A stretch of DNA of 64,000 bases from Prinsepia uniflora (lineage: Eukaryota > Streptophyta > Magnoliopsida > Rosales > Rosaceae). The translations under genes and the position numbers were made by a program. Where the stretch lies: positions 44,624,252 to 44,688,251 of the forward strand of contig CM064872.1 in assembly GCA_032719365.1 (NCBI GenBank), given 5' to 3'. The notes beneath the pieces were generated by a model. The model was not told the origin of the DNA and searched no databases. It saw only the letters and a list, made by a program, of their open reading frames with translations. Shown here in pieces: positions 42,397-54,570 of this stretch (position 1 is the first letter of the stretch; the number at the start of each line of letters is the position of its first letter).

Positions 42397-45300
42397 TGAC
42401 AGGACCCTTCCCCGAAGGACATAGATAACCTTGCCCGGTCCTGCTCCCGTTTGACAAGTCAATTGAATTTCCGGAATTACCCTCATCATTTGTCAACAAC
42501 AAGGGATAACCACACCTGTACCCACTCATGCCTCCACCTCTCGATCAGCCTCGATCAACGCGCCACGACTTGGAGGGTTAATAAAACTGAAAAGGTGTGA
42601 GTGGACAAAAAAAGCTTTTAGAAATACATTTATCAAAATACATTCTTACCCTCCAGTTTCACAAACATGCATGCATATCGTAAATCATGAGTAAAATATA
42701 TCTGGGCACAAATGCTTATAAATCACAAATATCAATAAAACCACGGGACATGTGAGAGGGCCAATCTGATAAGGCCAAGTGTACAGGGGAGATTGGATAT
42801 TTTGTGAGAGGGCTTGTGGGATTGTGACATGTGGCAAGGGGCTAGAGGTTTCTACACAAGAGTGCACTGTGTGTGTTTTAAATGTGTGCAGTGTGTGTTC
42901 GTGTTTGTGGGAAGAAGAGAGAAACAGAGGGTGAGATTGAGAGAAACTTGAGAGTTGGCCGTGTGTGTTGGTGTGGCTTGGTTATTGAGTGAGTGAGTAG
43001 AGATCGAGAGGGAGGTAGTGAGTGAGGAGTGTGTGGGTTCACGGGAAAACCAGAAAACTGAGAGGGTGTTGGGTGGTGGTGCTGCTGTGTTTGACCAATC
43101 GAGGCTGGTGGTGGTATCCAGAGGACGGAGGAGGACGAAAGGAGTCACATAATCACGGCTGAGCTCACGGCGGCGATCGATAGGCAAGTAATTTCTTTCC
43201 CCCCGTATCTTTGCCTGTTTTGCCGTGGAAGTTCAAATTGATAGTCGTGAAGTCTGGGGTCAAATCGAAGGGTTTGGTGAGTGTTAGTCGACTCAGTGAG
43301 GTCCTAGGAAGCTGCTGGTTGTGCAGCTGTGACGGGGGATTGCACGGCGGAGGCCAGAACGACGGTGAGTTTACTGTGTTCGGAACAGTGCACGGGTTCG
43401 AAGGTTGAAGATGAACAGTGACTGTGCAGGCGCGTGAGGCCCACGCGCAGCCACTTTGGGTGGCGCGTGCGGCGGTTTTTAGGGAAACTTTTAACTAAGT
43501 TTTTGGTCTAGATGTTGTAACGAGTCTATTGGAATAGGTTTCGGGTTAATCGGACGTCGAATCGAGTTAGTTTCGCAAGGTTGAAGGCTTAGGGTCTCGG
43601 TTCGTTACGTTTAGGACCCGGGGATTTTTGGGGAAAATTAGGAGGATCTTAGTGAACGTGTTAGTGACGTACTTTGGTGACTTGTGACAGGATCGGGAGT
43701 CCCCGAGGCAAACGAGGAACGTGCAGGACGTTCGGGACGCGAGTGACGTACCCGGTATCTGTGAGTGGACCCCTTATCTATACTTGAGCATGCATAACTG
43801 CTTTTCTATAATTGTTTTATGGTTTTACTCATGATTTCATGTTTATTGAATATGCTATGTTGGTTTTACATAATTGCACGTTTTTCGAGAAGTTCGGTTT
43901 TCAGCACGTTTTACGAGAAATGTTTGAATTCTGATTTTGGTGCCATGATTTTGGGATTTCAATGGTTCTAAATGGATTTAAGATATGACTTGATAAATAA
44001 GATTTTCGGTTTTAGAATCGGATTTCGGAAAGCGGAATTTGGTTTTAAAGTTGAAAAGTGGAATTCCGGATTTGGGTTCGGAACGACGGTTCTGGATGCC
44101 GAAACGACGGTTCGAATCGAAAAATTAATCATGCCAAATCATTTCAAATCATATAATAAAGCATTTAAAACATATATGCATGCAATCTGGGTAGAAAACA
44201 AAAGTCCATTCACACACCGTCCATATCGCTCGCTTTCCGAGCTGCACGTTTTTCTGTAATTTCCGACACTTTCCAGGAATTCCAAGGTCTGCCCAAAATC
44301 ATTATTCAGGGTCACTAATGGCTTAATTAACATCATATTAATTTTTCAAGAATTAATTACGAATTAAAAACGTGATATAAACCTTCGGACCCTCGAAACA
44401 ATATCGAAACGGTGTCCGATCGACTCGAAACCAATGCCAAAATGTTCGTTACATTAAAAGGAACAAGTTTCATGTTGAACTTACCTCGAGATAAGCCACC
44501 AGGAGCCCTCACGGGCCGCCGTGAGTGGCTGCGCGTAGGTGCCATGCGCCAGCTATAGTACCATCATCCTCACCTGTTTCCTCTGTCAAACGGGTCTACA
44601 ACTCGCGTGTGAATCCGATTGGATCCCCCTCAATTATGCCTTGATTTCTATAATTAGACCGTCCATTAGCATCGTTTACATCTGAATTAGAGATCTGTAA
44701 ACTCAATTTGGATCAAACTTACCTCAATTGTTCCTTTCGATCTCGACTTATCGACGAATACCCGAGCACTGTTCATCCTCCAATTTCGTTCAAACTCGAT
44801 TTTTTTCTTTCAATTGATTTACTCAGAAACTTTGCAGGATCTATACAAACATACTTCCACGCTCAATTTCAACGTCCAACGCCTCTAATTACACGACCCA
44901 ATCTTTGAATTTTCCAATTCTTACAATGTCTGTTCTCAGCCAAAACGACGTCCTTTTCTTTCGTTTTTGATTGGGTTCGACTCGAAATGATCTCAGCAAG
45001 ATGAATTCAAGGTCAATTGAATCAAAGGGGGTCCAAATGGAGAAGCTCGAATTCGAAATTTCATAAAGGTTTGGTTTTCGGGTTCCATGGTTTTCTGGTT
45101 TCCTTTCACGATATTCCTCCCCATTTCTTCTTCGAATTTCTCTCTTCTCACTCCCTCGATTCCATTTGGTTTCGTTCAATTGTCACCTGAGATCAAGCAT
45201 TCATGATCACGTCCCCTATTTTCTTCCATATATATAGTTTAGTTCATGCTCAACACCAATTGCCACTAATCCCCATTTCTAAAGTGACAGATGTCACTTA

Positions 45301-45612
45301 CAAACACAGTTGACAAATTCATTCGGCTGACTCACCAACTCATGCCCCAAATTACCATTTTGCCCTTTCCAACAAAATGACCAAAATGCCTATTGTTGTT
45401 CAAGACCCATAACTTTCACATCTGACCTCCGATTGACGCATGCCACCTGTTTACGGATTCAGCGTCCCGAGACCTATCCAACGGTCCTTCCGGAAAGTTC
45501 AAACAAGGTCCCGATCAAAAAGTCAACATTCGGCCCTTATAACTAGGGGCAAAATCGTCATTTCCTTCAAATTTTCCAAATTTTTCCTTTTTCGAATTTC
45601 CGGGTCGTTACA
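42397..45612 (-). mobile_element. LTR inserted in C 5' LTR, with an inverted central segment
   Basis: TGACAGGACCC to GGGTCGTTACA, 3216 bp. Perfect AAGGG duplications flank it (42392-42396, 45613-45617). The outer parts are minus-strand LTR sequence, but about 42720-44120 reads as + strand LTR resembling 17640-19320 of the gag-array LTR. That segment includes a GTGAGTGGACC donor at 43752. Outer arms GTGAGTGGAC (about 42599) and GTCCATTCAC (about 44204) keep the cassette frame. Confidence 0.8.
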
Positions 45613-45617
45613 AAGGG

Positions 45618-47239
45618 TACCAAAAATAGTAAAAGCTGTGAGTGAATGAAAATAAACCGTTTATAAAACCATTTCAAGAAAAGACAATTTATACTCTTCA
45701 CTAAAAATCATGCATGCATAAGAATAGCAGTTATAACAACCACTTTCTTTAAAATCAAATCATATGGCTTTTCAAATTAAAACACAGTGAAAACGTTTAT
45801 CAATCAAAGCCATTTCTTCAATAGGGTCTCATTCCAAAACCAAAACACGTGGGGTGTCTGCCCAAATCAATAAAATAGAGTATACCCAATCATTGACATC
45901 TCAAATATCTGATTAATACTGTCACGGTTGTAGGGCTACACTTTCCACTCAAGGTCTAGTCCGAGTCTTTCCCCATACTCTATATGGGTGATATCAATAT
46001 CTAGTAATCCTGATCTTGAGCCTCTCCTCGGAGCGGCCCCTCTTAAGCAATGCTTGTACTCCTGATCTTGAGCCTCTCCTAGGGGCGGCCCCTCTTAGGC
46101 AGTGCACCGTGACTACTCCAGGATACTACAAGACGTCCAGAGGAGACAATCCACTTATAAGGGTGGTATATGTAAAACAGTAATCAAACCAGTGAAAAAT
46201 CATTGTAAAACCATTTATACCTCAAATCCAGTCTAAAGCATTTCAACAGGGTCTTAGCCTGAGGTATAGTTTTCACAAACTGTTTTCACAAAATCAGGAT
46301 TCCCTGAATCCTATCCAATCCAAATCTAATAGGGGACTGAGCCCAAAATCATCTCAATAGGGTCTCAAACCCGAAATCTCATTTCATAAACCACAACTGG
46401 GACTCAAGCCCGATATCATAAACCAACTAGGTCTCAAGCTCGATATCATAAACCAATTGCCTTAAGCCCGATATCAAAAACCAATTGGGCCTCAAGCCCG
46501 ATATCATAAACCAGTTGGGCCTCAAGCCCGATATTATATTTCCAAATCCAAAATCATTTCACTATACAAATTGTTTGAAAACACAAGCACGTATAAAACC
46601 CGGCCTAAGCCCAAGATACAACATAAAGCATAAATCTCGAAATACGTGCAATACCACATTTGCATGAATACCAAAACACCACAATCATATGCACACAAGG
46701 CATCTCAAATCATGTTCATAAAACAAATAAAACAGTTATGCATGCATCATTTCAAAATTTCCAGAAAGGTCACTCTGGGCCGTCCGTACCTATCCAAAAC
46801 ACACTCAAAGGTCACTACCAACCTAGACAAGTCCTAATAAAAAAACCCTCAAAATTTCCAGAAAGGTCAACGTGTCCCAAATACGTTTTCCTAGGCTATA
46901 AACCTCATTTTGACCAACCAAACGATCTCCAACCGACCCAAAACAATTACCATTGGATTCAAAACGTTGAAACCTTTCAGACAAGACCGGTTTCACCCCA
47001 AAAAATGTGCCTACGTGCCCCCACGTGCAAGTCAAACTTTTTGGTCAACGCTCGTCAAAAGTCAATGCTGACATCATCAGTTAACGGTCAAAGTCCTGAC
47101 AGGTCTGACACGTGTTAGGTCTGACATGTGCCATGTGTCAGCCCCTGATTGGTCCACATGTCAGCCCCTGATTGGTCCACGTGTCAGCCCCTGATTGGTC
47201 CACGTGTCTGACATGTCAGTGTTGATTGTACCTGACACA
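45618..47239 (-). repeat. 5' LTR of element C, remaining visible part
   Basis: Continues the C LTR after the AAGGG duplication. It holds the GGCCTCAAGCCCGAT minisatellite (about 46390-46540) and a GATTGGTCCACGTGTCAGCCCCT triplication (about 47135-47205). It matches 10371-11700 closely. LTR H cuts it at 47240. Confidence 0.8.
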
Positions 47240-47617
47240 TGATAGGACACGTCCCACACGGGACGTTGATAACCGTGTCCGGTCCTACTCCCGTCTGAAA
47301 AATCCACTGAAGTTTCGAAATTGTCCTCCAGCACATATCAAACAAGGGATGATTGTATTGATTTCTACTTAAGCCTTCGCGCCTCTTAACGAGCCCCGAT
47401 CCTCGTGCCCCAACTTGGAGGGTCATCAAAAACAAAAAATGTGTGAGTGGAAAAAAACAATATCATTTGAAAAAAAAATTTCAAAATACATTCTTTTCCC
47501 TCCAGTTTATCAAACCATGCATGCATAGGGTCAAATACATGAATCACCAGCTTCCAAGCCAAAACACATGAAAATCATTTCATAAAACCATTTTATCATA
47601 AAACAAATCATAGAACT

Positions 47618-47812
47618 TGGGAATTACACATCTAGAGTCTCTGGGAATTACACATCCAGATCTGCTGGGAATTACACATCCAGCCACACCGGGAATTACA
47701 CATCTGATCCTTCTCGGAATTACACATCTGGTCCTTCCGGGAATTACACATCTGAAGCCACTCTGGGAATTTACCATCTGGAGTCTACCCAAGAATTACA
47801 CATCTGGGGGCA
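47618..47812 (-). repeat. GGGAATTACACATC minisatellite, unit 1
   Basis: Eight roughly 24-27-bp units GGGAATTACACATCyrG plus a variable spacer. Similar tracts lie at 48510-48690, 49382-49517 and 54718-54778. Confidence 0.9.
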
Positions 47813-50230
47813 CTGAACATAAATCCAATCAAAATCTTCATTTCAAAATTATCTTTAAAACCAAGTCAAAACCATTTACAATAGGGTCTTAAGCCCAAAA
47901 TCTCATTTCACGTAAATCTGTAAAATCATATCCATAAATCATTAAATATTCCTTAAAATCATCATTAACTCACAATCTAAGTCAAAACTTCATTTTAAAA
48001 TCCCGGGCCTAGCCCAAAACATCAATTGCACTTTTCTCGTAAAACGTGCCCAAAAAACCAATTAAATAATCCATAAATCCAATAAATAATTGTATCAGAT
48101 CATCAAGAAATTATTGCAAATCAAACCATGTAATAAATCATGTAAAACATTTAACTATGCATGCATCATAATTTAGAAAACAAATGTCCACTCACACACC
48201 GTCCAAACCCCTCACTTTCCAAACTGCTCACCTATCAGATAAGGGATGATTGTATTGATTTCTGCTTAAGCCTCCGCCTCTTAACCAGCCCTGATCCTCG
48301 TGCCCCGGCCTGGAGTCATCAAAAACAAAAAAGGTGTGAGTGGACAAAAACAATATCATTTGAAAACAAATTTCAAAATACATTATTTTCCCTCCAGTTT
48401 ATTAAACCATGCATCCATAGGGTCAAACACATGAATCACCGGCTTCCAAGCCAAAACACATGAAAATCATTTCATAAAACCATTTTATCATAAAACAAAT
48501 CATATAACTCGGGAATTACACATATGAGGTTCCTCTGGGAATTACACATCCAGAGTCTTTGAGAATTACACATACAGATCTGCAGGGAATTACACATCCA
48601 GCCTCACCGGGAATTACACATCCGGAGTCACTTAGGGAATTTACCATCCAGAGTCTACCCAGGAATTACACATCTGGGGGCAATGAACATAAATCCAATC
48701 AAAATCTTTATTTCAAAATTATCTTTAAAACCAAGTCAAAACCATTTACAACAGGGGTCTCAAGCCCAAAATCTCATTTCACGTAAATCCGTAAAATCAT
48801 ATCCATAAATCATTAAATATTCCATAAAATCATCATTAACTTACAATCCAAGTCAAAACTTCATTTTAAAATCCTGGGCCGAGCCCAAAACATCAATTGC
48901 ACTTTTCTCGTAAAACGTGCCCAAAAAACCAATTAAATAATCCACAAATCCAATAAATAATCATATCAAATCATCAAGCAATCATTGCAAATCAAACCAT
49001 GTAATAAATCGTGTAAAACATTTAACTATGTATGCATCATAATTTAGAAAACAAATGTCCACTCACACCCCGTCCAAACCGCTCGCTTTCCAAACCGCTC
49101 ACCTATCAGACAAGGGATGATTGTATTGATTTCTACTTAAGTCTCCGCCTCTTAACTAGCCCAGATCCTTGTGCGCCGGCCTGGAGGGTCATCAAAACCA
49201 AAAAAGGTGTGAGTGGACAAAAACAATATCATTTGAAAACAAATTTTAAAATACATTATTTACCCTTCAGTTTATCAAACCATGCATGCATAGGGTTAAA
49301 CACATGAATCACCAGCTTCCAAGCCAAACACATGAAAATCATTTCATAAAACCATTTTATCATAAAACAAAACATATAACTCGGGAATTACACATCCGAG
49401 GTTCCTCTAGGAATTACACATCCAGTGTCTCTGGGAATTACACATCCAGATCTGTTGGGAATTACCCATCCAACCTTACTGGAAATTACACATCTGGTCC
49501 CTCCGGGAATTACACATTGATAGGTCGTTAATTAAGTATTATTTTATATTATTTTATACCCTTTATACTTGACTTTTAATATTAAAATAATAAATAATTA
49601 GATAAAATAATTTTTTTTGTGATATTTTTGTTTAAATAAATAAAGTTTGTAATTTGGAGCGTTTTGGCCAATGAATCGTCTCGATCGGAATTATAACGAA
49701 TAAATTATGGACGAATTTAGATAAATTTGTAAAATTTGTAATTAAAATTTGCAGGCCCAAATCATTTTCTTTTTCAGCCCAAAAACACAATAAAGCAGCC
49801 TAGGCGCCAGGCCCAACTCAAATTGATCCAGCCAAATCCGGACCAGGCCCGCATCACAGCCGTCCCCTAGCCCATCAGACCCGTCGAGAGGCGCTGGCCG
49901 ATCTCTCCTTCAGCAGCTCGGCGCGCGCTTTCTGAATGGCAACGTCTCCCTCAGCATGCGTGCGCTGACTTGCCGTACGCCAGCTGTGCTACAACTTGTC
50001 GATTTCCACCTAACTTGTCAGCCACCTGCCACCGAATTCAGAGTCTATTTTTCAGCTGCTTCCTGCTGAGGCCATTTCCTGCACAAAACTATTCCAACTG
50101 CCCACCTTTTTCAGCCACTTTTTAGCCCCAAACCATACCTATTATCATAATTGTTCATCATTGTTCATCATTTCATTTTTTTTTTGTAATTTTTATTTAT
50201 TTTATTTTATTTTTGGTACCTTTTTCTCCC

Positions 50231-50239
50231 TATAAATAG
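50231..50239 (+). promoter_or_regulatory. TATA box of LTR I
   Basis: CCCTATAAATAGGGG, itself palindromic in its outer bases, lies about 80 bp before solo LTR J. Confidence 0.65.
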
Positions 50240-50309
50240 GGGTTTATTTCATGCAACAAGGGTCCCTAATTGTCCCATTTTGTTTCTCTTTTTAGTTTAG
50301 GTTCTAATA

Positions 50310-53300
50310 TGTCAGGACCCGTCCCAATCCCCCCGGGATTAATGCGGGACGCTCCTAATCCCGTCTGACACGGAGTGTCAGACAAGGGAAATTTCGACTT
50401 TTGCCTTTTCGGGCTTCATAGTACGCCAGGATCCGGAGGAGGTATGTGATATCTCGGCCTCTGCTACAGCCCGCATCCGCCGTTAACCTAAAGGGCAGTC
50501 AAAACATTTAAAAACTGTGAGTGGGCAAAACAATAGTTTATAAAAACATTTTCATCGAAGACATTTGTACCCTTCACTAAAAAGAATACATGCATTCGAA
50601 ACCATTTATCATAAAGAACCATATGTGGGGACTAAGCCCAAAACCATAACCGAAACCAACCATATGGCCACAGCCCAAAACTTGTACACATCACACATCA
50701 TATAAAATATATACATATAAATCATGCTACCAATCCTGTCACGGTTTCTAAAGCTACACGCGTGCTACCCGGGGTCTCAAAGACCAAGTCTCTTAGGGTC
50801 CACTTAGGTCAATGTCCGTAGATCAATGACCCTCCCTCAGATTATAACCCATGCCTTCCTAAGAGTAAGGTACCCAACGGAGGCGACTCCACTCAGTTAG
50901 TGCTTCGTGACTACTCCGGGGTCCACCCAAGCCAACGACCCTCCCCGGAGGAGACAATCCAAATAAGGAAGGTATATGAATATATATATATAACGAAAAC
51001 ATTCATGCCCGGTCCCCATAAACCGTCATGAAACTAAAAATTCATTTAGGGTCCTCGACCAGAAATCATAAACATAAAGTAACTGGGTCTCGTGCCCGAA
51101 CACATGACTCAACTGGGTATCGTGCCTGATATCTTAGGGTCAGCCACGATTCCGATCCTAGTGATGTGTGCAACCATCCGTCCAGGACCGCTCTCAATCC
51201 CGGTATGTTACTTTGAACATATCAACTAACGCAAGCCCATCACCAGCCGATACCCTGAACCTTCAGTACTCCGAAGTTGAGCCTCCTATGGCTGCTCGAC
51301 AATGGTACGTGCATCATGACCTTTCTGGAAGGAAGCATCCCAGTCCGGAGGTGAGCGTCGTATCGTCCGTCGCCGTACACATAGCACTCGCCGCGACCAC
51401 GACTCAGACCTGTAAGTCACTAATAGGGCCACATGCCCGAGAAAAAACCAAAATGGGTCTCATGCCCGAGTTTATCCTTTTTAAATCTAAAACCATTTCA
51501 TTTAAACCATTGTAGAACTACAAACCCGTATAGGCACCGTATAAGGCTGAAACCTCGAAATACGTGTTAATACGTAACCACACACAAATGCACTCATGGC
51601 ATCACAAAACAAGTATTAAAACATATAGTAAACATTTATGCATGCATCAATTTAGAAAACAAAGGTCCACTCACAGACCGTCCTAAGTTGCCGCCTCGAT
51701 TTGCGTGTTGTAAGCCTCACCAGGCTAATCGTCGTCACAGGGACTCCCAAACCTGTCCAAATCATACCCAAAGGTTACTACTAACCTATAAGAGTCCATA
51801 ATAAGAACCCTAAACTTTTCCAGAAAAGTCAATGTGTCCTAGACACGATTCCCGAGGTGAAAAACCTCGATTTGACCAACTTAATGATCTCCGATCAACC
51901 CGAAACCACCGCCATTGGATCCAGATCGTTGAAACTTTAAAATGACATTGGGCCCACACCAATTACTGTTCACATGCACCCACACGCGCTAGTCAACGCA
52001 AAAGTCAACGCTGACGTCATGCTGACGTCACCACTGACACCCCCTGACAGTGCCACGTGTCACGTCCGAATTGGCCCTCTATCTGACATGTCAGTCTGAC
52101 ATTGTCAGATCTGACATACTGACGTCATCCCTGACATGATGACGTCAACAGGATGACATCATCAGTCATCTTTGACCTTGGTCGGGTTCTAAAGTTGGGT
52201 CGCCGTGACCCGCAGCTTGACTCGGTCGGTTCTTTGTCGTCCGACCACCAAAATACTTCTCGTTTGTTCCATTCTCACCGTCTAATCCTTCCTATGAGAT
52301 CCCTCAACCCAGAATTTGTAAACATGGGCTGGAGATTACCTGTTAGACGACGAACAGTAAGCCTGAAACTCCCCCGTCGATATCTCTCGTTCCCGGCCAC
52401 CATTTCCCTCGAATCCAAGCCCTGCGAACTCGTCTCACCGCCTAGAACACAATAGGATTGGCTAGATCGATCAACACACAACAAAACACAAACTACCATT
52501 TTTGACCCGAAAACAGGGCTCTTGGGTCTGGGGCTTACCTCACCGCCACGAACGCCATTGTGGCGACCGTTGAGATCATCTCATCTCCCTTTCCAATCTT
52601 CCTTCACACGACGTACATAAACGATGAGGTTTGAGGGTGTTTTCATCTGCTTGGGTTTCAAGGGTTTGCAGGGGTTCATGGCTACAGTCCACGAAGGTCA
52701 TGCCGTCACGGTTGTCCTCCTCCGTCTAATAGTCACTCTCAGTCCCTCACACACTCTCTGGTCTCATTGAAAGTAATGGGGTGAGGGGTATTAGGTGCTG
52801 TTCTTCGCGGGTTTGAGGGACGTCGAGAGAGGGATAGAAAGATATTTGATTTTGATGATGATGATGATGGGTTAGATGAGAGGAAAGGAACGGTGAGGAT
52901 GAGAGGGGGGGTAGAGATGGATGGTTAGGATTAAGAGATGAGTGGAGTGAGAATTATAAAATAATTAAAATATTATTATTTTAATCCAATCTCACCAATC
53001 ACATTTTAGATCTACTTTTTGGGATTAAGGGCCAATGGGATGAGTGACACTTGTCACTTATCCATGGGTCCCACTTAAAAAGTCAACAAATCAGATAATG
53101 CCAAGTGCCCTCGTCTCATAATGCGTGCATAGTGAAATCGAACTTCCGTGACCCATAACTTTCCCGTTCGAAGTCCGATTTCGGCGTGTCGCCTGTCTAC
53201 GGATTCTTATCGACTCGATCTATATAACGGTCCTCGCCCTTCGGCCATCGGACCTCCGAAGTCAAAAGTCAACTATTTGCCCCTTTTTAACCAAATTACC

Positions 53301-53578
53301 AAAATACCCCAGAACTTCCGAACGTCATAATTTCTTCCTCGAACGTCGGAATCGGACGTGCCACCTTTCTATGAACTTGTGACGTCCCGAAATACGTCAT
53401 AGTCATCGGCCAAAGTCCATTTGACCGCAAGAACAAAAATTCAACGTTTTGCCCATTCTAGGGGCAAAATCATCATTTCGCACCGTCCGTCCGAAAGTAC
53501 CCCACTAATCACCGATTAACCTCACTAATCCTTGATTAGTCACTGATTTAATCCTGGAATTCAGGATGGGTCGTTACA
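50310..53578 (-). mobile_element. Solo LTR J nested in solo LTR I
   Basis: TGTCAGGACCCGTCCC to GGGTCGTTACA, 3269 bp, with perfect TAATA duplications (50305-50309, 53579-53583). Minus orientation. It has a donor arm GTGAGTGGACC (51664-51674 complement), a branch arm GCCCACTCAC (50517-50526 complement) and a TTTAG acceptor (50488-50490). A TGACGTCA cluster (52012-52160), two GCGTGyCrCCTGTCTA modules near 53185 and 53360, and a palindrome near 53038-53063 are also present. Confidence 0.93.
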
Positions 53579-54407
53579 TAATATTTCTCTCTAGTTTCTC
53601 TCTTCTTTTAGTTCACCTTCTTTTATTTTGTTCTTTATTTTGGGGACCATATTAACTTCTTATAGATTTTCTTATTAATTAGCTTTCTTTTAATTCTTGT
53701 TCTTAATTTATGTTCTTTTTATGTTAGTTCTTAATTTCATTTCTTCTTTACTTTGTTCTTGTACTTCATCTTTGAGAGCTCTTAAACACATTTTTATGCT
53801 TTCTTTAAGAAATACTTAGGCCGAATAATTCCGAAATAATTCAATAGTTTAAGTCCACATTCTTATGTTTATTCCTCTATGTTCATAAAGTTCATTCTAC
53901 TGAACTCTAGTTATTTTTCCGATTTTATTTATATTTCAATATATGTGTTAGTAGTTTCTTTCTAACGTTTGTAAATGTGAATACAATCTCCATGTGTTTT
54001 ACTTTTTGAATTTCATTTACTTCATATATTTTAGCGCTTAACCTTCAATTTAACGCTAAGTGTTTATGACCATTGTTCGGTGCACTTAGAATAGGGTTGA
54101 AGAGATTTAAATGTTTGACGCACATTGAAATCAATAACATAAGATGAATCGTATTATAAGTGTTTATGACCGATGTTCGGTGCATGTATAATATTGAAAA
54201 AATGTATGCATGTAATTAAGATGATGAAGGTAAAATTTCAGGATTGGTTCAATATGAGCAAAATGTTAGAGTGTTGGTAAAAATACGTGTTTGAAGAAAG
54301 TTCACTTGTGCAAAGGTTAAAGTAGAAGTAGAATTAAGTTCTTAATTATTTTTACTTGTTTTCTTTATTCTATGATTACAACCTTTTCAAACCCCTCATT
54401 TAATTCT

Positions 54408-54570
54408 TTATTCTTTTATTCTTTTATTCTTTATTTCATTAATTCATTAATTCTCTTATTCATTAATTCTTTTATTCTTTTATTCTTTAATTCATTTATT
54501 CTTTAATTATTTATTATTTAATTATTTAATTATTTAATTATTTAATTCATTATTCTTTTATTCATTATTC
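54408..54570 (+). repeat. ATTCTTTT / ATTATTTA low-complexity tract
   Basis: Runs of TTATTCTTT and TTAATTAT-type words fill the end of LTR I. No other content is visible. Confidence 0.8.

Noticed and set aside
47617..47892. 91-aa repetitive open frame with GITHL-type repeats
   Set aside because: It is a translation of the GGGAATTACACATC minisatellite.
47618..49517. CRISPR-like regular repeats
   Set aside because: Units vary, spacers are short and degenerate, no cas genes are present and the context is a plant LTR minisatellite.
52840..52950. GAT-repeat and GGGATGAG-rich stretch in LTR J
   Set aside because: Short simple-sequence tract without conserved structure in sister LTRs.
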